Position numbers and translations under genes: made by a program. Below, piece by piece: positions 59,695 to 64,000 of a stretch of DNA of 64,000 nucleotides (position 1 is the first letter of the stretch; every line of letters starts with the position of its first letter). The notes under the pieces are model-generated. The model was not told the DNA's origin, made no database searches, and saw nothing but the letters and a program-made list of their open reading frames with translations. This DNA is from Polytrichum commune (lineage: Eukaryota > Streptophyta > Polytrichopsida > Polytrichales > Polytrichaceae): the NCBI GenBank assembly GCA_950295325.1, contig OX485809.1, positions 22,272,144 through 22,336,143 of the forward strand. The letters are read 5' to 3'.

Positions 59695-60085
59695 TACTTA
59701 GGCCCCTCACATTATTAAAAGCCCAAAAGGTTGTAAATATTGCCATGCTCCTTGATGCATGGGCAAGGCATGTCAGGCCGTGGGCAGAGGCAAGAGAAAA
59801 TTCTCGCATATGACATATCTCTCATTCATCTGACATGAAAACTTTATTAGATTGATTCAACACTAGATTTAGCTGTAAAGAACAAGTCTAGACCAAGTGA
59901 GTTGGGATGACTTGGCAACAAACCTATAAGAGGGTCAAGTTTTATTGTTGGATAGATGAGATGTATGCGTGTATGCAAGAATCTATTCTTGCCTCTGCCC
60001 ATGGCCTAGTATGCCTTGCCCACGGCTCTGGAAGCGTACATCCTCAAGGGCTTATAATGTTAGGGTTGTTAGACTTTTTCTTTCA
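59695..60085. mobile_element. Fold-back element, ~110-bp arms
   Basis: The left arm (about 59695-59815) contains GGGCAAGGCAT and GGGCAGAGGCAAGA. The right arm (about 59966-60085) contains TCTTGCCTCTGCCC and ATGCCTTGCCC inverted. The outer parts pair through CACATTATTAAAAGCCC / GGGCTTATAATGTTAGGG. The ~150-bp centre is unpaired. Confidence 0.7.
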
Positions 60086-62900
60086 CTATTAGCAATGGCT
60101 AGGGCTTTGTGATGCCTATGTAAACTCATCCATTGGAAAGGTGAAAACATATTGAATTGTTTTATAACCTAGGGATGAATATTTTAGGATGATTTGACTC
60201 CAAGAATAGTATCAATGACCCCGTAGTAGTCTATTGATAATGAATTCAAATTATTATTTTCTTCAATAAACCTGTGATTAAGGGGTGTTGAAAGAACCAT
60301 GAAATTGTTACCTGGGGGTCATGGTATTTTAAACATCCATAAAATGTCAAAGGGTATCATATAGGTGATACCATGAAATCTTGCAATGGTTCACTAAGCA
60401 AATATTAAGTGGATATTGGTATTGAAGGATATGGTTTCATCCAAGTCTACAAATGGCTAGGGATACAAAATACACATAACTTTAAGGTAATAATTTTTTC
60501 ACTTTGTAGATAAACTGGACCACTCCATACGTAATAAGAGTCACAAACCTAAATTGAAGATTATAAAGTCATTGTTTTGGGGTATATGTATGTTAGGCGT
60601 TCCAACATTTACCATTTTCCAATTTGTGTATATACTTGAGGCAAAATCTTGCCTATATGTTTGTACATAAATCCTTTTCGTGACCTATAGTGTAGGGTGC
60701 TTTAGGTGTGCGAAACATAATTATATGCAATATACCATTTGACATAATATCGTAAATTGACTAAGTGGTACATATAAATTACCATAGACATAAAAGGCTA
60801 GATATGAAGAATCATATACCTTGTACTTCAATTATGGATATTGGATGAATAATTGTTGATTTTCTTTGTGAAGAATCAAGGATGGATGAATTTAGGGGTG
60901 AGATGTCTTCTAGAATCTCAAGGGGGTTGGGCCCTTGTGACCCACTCTCTTAATCTTCAATTCTAAAACCTACCATCCTCTTTGTCGCATTAGTCTTTCT
61001 TCTAATGTGGATTGAAATCAAGATTTTTGGATTTTGGTGTGTGTGTGAGGAGAGATTTCAGTTAGGCTCATTTGTGGAACCATGTTAGTTTCTATGTGTG
61101 CAAAGATTTGGGAGTAAGCTTGGGAGGGAGAGAAATCAGATCTTGAAGGTAGATTGATCACTAGCCATTGTCGTCGCATTGGTTTCTCTTCTAGTGCGGA
61201 TTAAAATTGACATTAATGGATTTTGGTGTGTGTGTGGAGGGATTTGAGTTAGGGCCAATGGGGACCTTGTCATTGTGACTTCTAGACACATACAACTAGC
61301 CTTGTAAGCATGACTTCAAGGGCTCTAACTATGCCCTAATTTTGAAACCCCTAAAACGTGTTAATGAATACAAAACTTTTATTCTTGCCTTGTTTTGTTT
61401 ATGACATGTACATGCAATTCATTGTTGTTGTTCTTTGCACTAGGCTTAACTTGATCTCAAACCCTAAACCTCAAAGCCTAGAGTTTGCTTGTTTTCCTCG
61501 TTTTGTACATGTGCTTCTTGTGAGGCTTATAGTTCATCATACACTTTAAGGACTTTGGGAAATTATGGACTTTTTCCCACATATTATAAAGCAATATAGG
61601 ATACACTTCAAACAAATTTAATTACCCATAGGGTGCCAATAATCACTACAAGTTACTATTATTTTGAATATGAGCATGCCTTATAATCCATTCTAATATG
61701 TGAATAGCCCCCCATAAAATACTTTGTCATTGCACATGTTTACTTATTATGAGAGGAATTGACCTCCCTAAGAAGATTGGTATTAAGCTATCTCCCATTG
61801 ATGCTTTTTGATGTACTATGGTCCGTTATATCTTGCATGCTAGTAATGCTCATGGCAATAAAAATAATAATAAAAAGGTTCCCACATGACCACCCAAAGC
61901 ATAGCAACTAAATGAAATGGCCTTGTAATGAGGATGCACTTGAGAACAATTTATGCATTGCAAATGCTTTGTCAATTTTACATTAACCCTTCAAGGACGT
62001 GGGTCTCAATATACAGTCATATACACAATTTATACAGGCTTCCCAAAGTTCATTAATCATATTTTTATATAAATTCATGTGTTTGAAACCTTATTACATA
62101 CATGTTTTATGTCAATGAAATAAAAATAAATTCATATTAGACATTGATGATCAAATACATGTTTATATTTGCATCCAAGGGCATCCAAGTTGCATATCCA
62201 AATTTGAAACTTCCCCATAACATCAATGTGTCTATCAATACATGAATGCATATCAATATATGCAACCATAACGCACTTGAAGAATAAGTTGACCCGGTCA
62301 CTTTTGACACGATTAGCTAAAAATTCAAAAATTAAACTCAAATAGACTTTATTTTGCTTGGAGAGGCCCGATCTGGACATGTTAGACACTTAGGGATTAA
62401 GTACTATATATATATATGTATATATTAAAAATTGACATGCAATTAGGACTTGCAAAATAGTAAGGCTTTGTGGGTGGGATGAGCATATATGTAGCTTTGG
62501 TACAACAAAAGCTATAGTACAAATAATTGAGAATAGTGGAGGGATTCACTTCACAATGATTGTTGGAGACACTTCCAAAAAAACATCAACCATGACATCA
62601 CAAAGTCGGTTGATGAATTGACACCTAATTTGAGTGAACCATGCCATTTTTTCATTCATGGTGCGATGGTGGATGCTAATTCACATGCTTGTTGATTTAT
62701 TTTCAGAGACCTCCAACATTCACAAAACAACAAGTTGAACGCTCTTTGTGTTCAAAGATGTTTCGGAAAAATTGTTGTCGTCTCTCATGGATTGTGGTTG
62801 GGACACCTAATGACAATCGGGGATGATAATATAAACTGTATGGTAATTAAGCTCTCCATTATCTTCTGATTTCATATAGATCAATCAATGTTATCTTGTA
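60086..62900. other. AT-rich intergenic with one ~189-bp tandem duplication
   Basis: GTCGCATT recurs at 60984 and 61173. Each is followed by TCTTCTA.TG.GGATT and a GGATTTTGGTGTGTGTGTG block. A TA run lies near 62405-62424. No gene was recognised. Confidence 0.5.
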
Positions 62901-62939
62901 ACTTCTGTTAATTACAATAGAGAGCGATGTGGAGCAGGC

Positions 62940-63170
62940 AATCAGGAGCTTGTAAACCAATGTGGACCCATCGGTGTCGAAAATTTTTTTGTGCGAGTTT
63001 GAAGAATGGCAGGATGAAAGTGAAGTGGGTAGTTGCTGGACGATCTCAAATGTTCAGCAAGATATTTGCGTTACACTTAGAGCAACTGTGCCAGAGGAAT
63101 TTGAATTGTGGATTGTTCAAGACGGACTGCCAACACAGAAGATTTGAATTTCTGGAACAATATATTCATA
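62940..63170 (+). CDS. Possible exon, unrecognised
   Basis: The frame 62962-63147 reads with an acidic, protein-like composition (CEFEEWQDESE, CVTLRATVPEEFELW). It is opened by no clear ATG context and ends at a stop soon after. It may be an exon or a relic. Opposite-strand coding-like sequence follows directly. Confidence 0.2.
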
Positions 63171-63219
63171 CAGATGTTTTGCAGATCAACAGGTGTAATG
63201 AAAATTAAGAGGCATATTG

Positions 63220-63960
63220 CTGAGGAGGTGATGGCCCCTAAGAGACTCCGAATTGCTCAATAAACTCCCTTTCACTGTCAATTGAGTCTTCATTGATTTG
63301 TTCATCATTTGAAATTTGGTTTGGGACGAAACGGGATCACTTGCCGATCGAGTGCACTTAGCCCGCCACTCTGCCCAATGAGCAGCAGCACTTGAGGTGC
63401 GAGCTCGTCTAGCTACCAATGCTTCAGCCATATGCTCATTTGATTGTGGGGTTTGTACCTCACTTTCTTGAAATTCCTCATTGCGGAATCTATGTGGAAT
63501 TATATGATACCAATCCTCGAAGGTCTGGTGTAGTGTACTTCTTTGGGGAATCCCGCTTGAATGTTGAGTATGGCGATAATAAGTTTCCTTAGCAGCATCA
63601 CACGCTGTCCTACGCTCTTCACAACACCTTTGAAGGTTTTGTAAATAGCACCATACCCAGAGTGGATGATGCCATTCCTATCACTTGTTTCAAGGATATT
63701 TTCTGGTCTCATCGACTTCCCAATCTTCTCCAAGTAATGTTGTAGCATCCTTGTGTGCCAACGTAAGACAACGTGAATTGGGTGATTCGAGTAAAGAACT
63801 CACTTCAGTTTTTGACAAAAGACTAGCAAAAACCCGCCCAGATTTCACTTGTGAAGCACTTCGTCCATGCAGTCGTTGTGATCTTCCATGTGACGCATTT
63901 TCCTCTTGGACATTCCTCATTGTGTGCCGTCCAACAATCGTATGCACTAATCTTTTTTGA
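63220..63960 (-). CDS. Coding-like stretch at the right edge, unrecognised
   Basis: The minus strand is open in long, overlapping frames (63947-63690, 63748-63500, 63490-63186). Composition is coding-like: basic SQRLHGRSASQVKSGRVFAS, then an Ala/Arg-rich AEALVARRARTSSAAAHWAE, and in another frame an acidic INEDSIDSEREFIEQFGVS before a stop near 63235. The reading frame changes along the stretch, so it is either several exons or a decayed gene. The 5' part runs out of the window. I cannot name a family; a transposon-encoded protein is possible. Confidence 0.3.
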
Positions 63961-64000
63961 GCTTTAGCACAGCCTTTTTTCTGTGATAAACTGGACAGAT

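Noticed and set aside
1-64000. tRNA genes, rRNA, CRISPR arrays or bacterial-type operons
   Set aside because: None was seen by eye; repeats are dispersed or tandem in a plant nuclear setting. A tRNA search program would be needed to exclude tRNAs fully.

Overview
The window is nuclear DNA of a land plant. It holds a U2 spliceosomal RNA gene, a chloroplast early light-induced protein (ELIP) gene, two plastid acyl-ACP thioesterase (FatB) genes and a plant-type myeloid leukemia factor (MLF) gene. All have GT-AG introns and lie in AT-rich, repeat-dense sequence. The ELIP is split only once and the FatB proteins are long and divergent. That suggests a non-angiosperm (bryophyte, lycophyte or fern), but this is an inference and the species is not identified.

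Layout. 1-5 kb: a U2 snRNA gene (+) directly behind a roughly 220-bp repeat copy, then the two-exon ELIP gene (+). 5-14 kb: no host gene; a TA-flanked MITE, a CACTA-like DNA transposon remnant and L1-like LINE reverse-transcriptase fragments. 14-29 kb: two FatB paralogs arranged tail to tail, FatB1 (+, six exons) and FatB2 (-, seven exons), about 3.1 kb apart. Exon phases match throughout, but FatB2 has one extra intron in its transit-peptide region. 29-50 kb: a repeat-rich desert with nested MITEs, abutting CACTA-type ends, fossil LTR fragments with a tRNA-iMet primer-binding site, a cluster of the 220-bp repeat and long G or C runs. 52-59 kb: the MLF gene (-, seven exons, with an alternative read-through end in exon 6). 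59-64 kb: a fold-back element, more AT-rich repeats and an unrecognised coding-like stretch at the right edge.

The host genes are not an obvious pathway. ELIP protects thylakoids under excess light. The FatB enzymes release saturated fatty acids from acyl carrier protein in the plastid stroma. The most unusual pattern is that all three multi-intron genes carry local tandem duplications spanning an exon-intron junction, which create decoy splice sites: exon 6 acceptor in FatB1, exon 6 acceptor in FatB2, exon 1 donor in MLF. FatB2 exon 1 also sits between two unrelated tandem arrays. All exon joins were worked out by eye from reading frame, splice consensus and family motifs; no alignment or transcript data were available.
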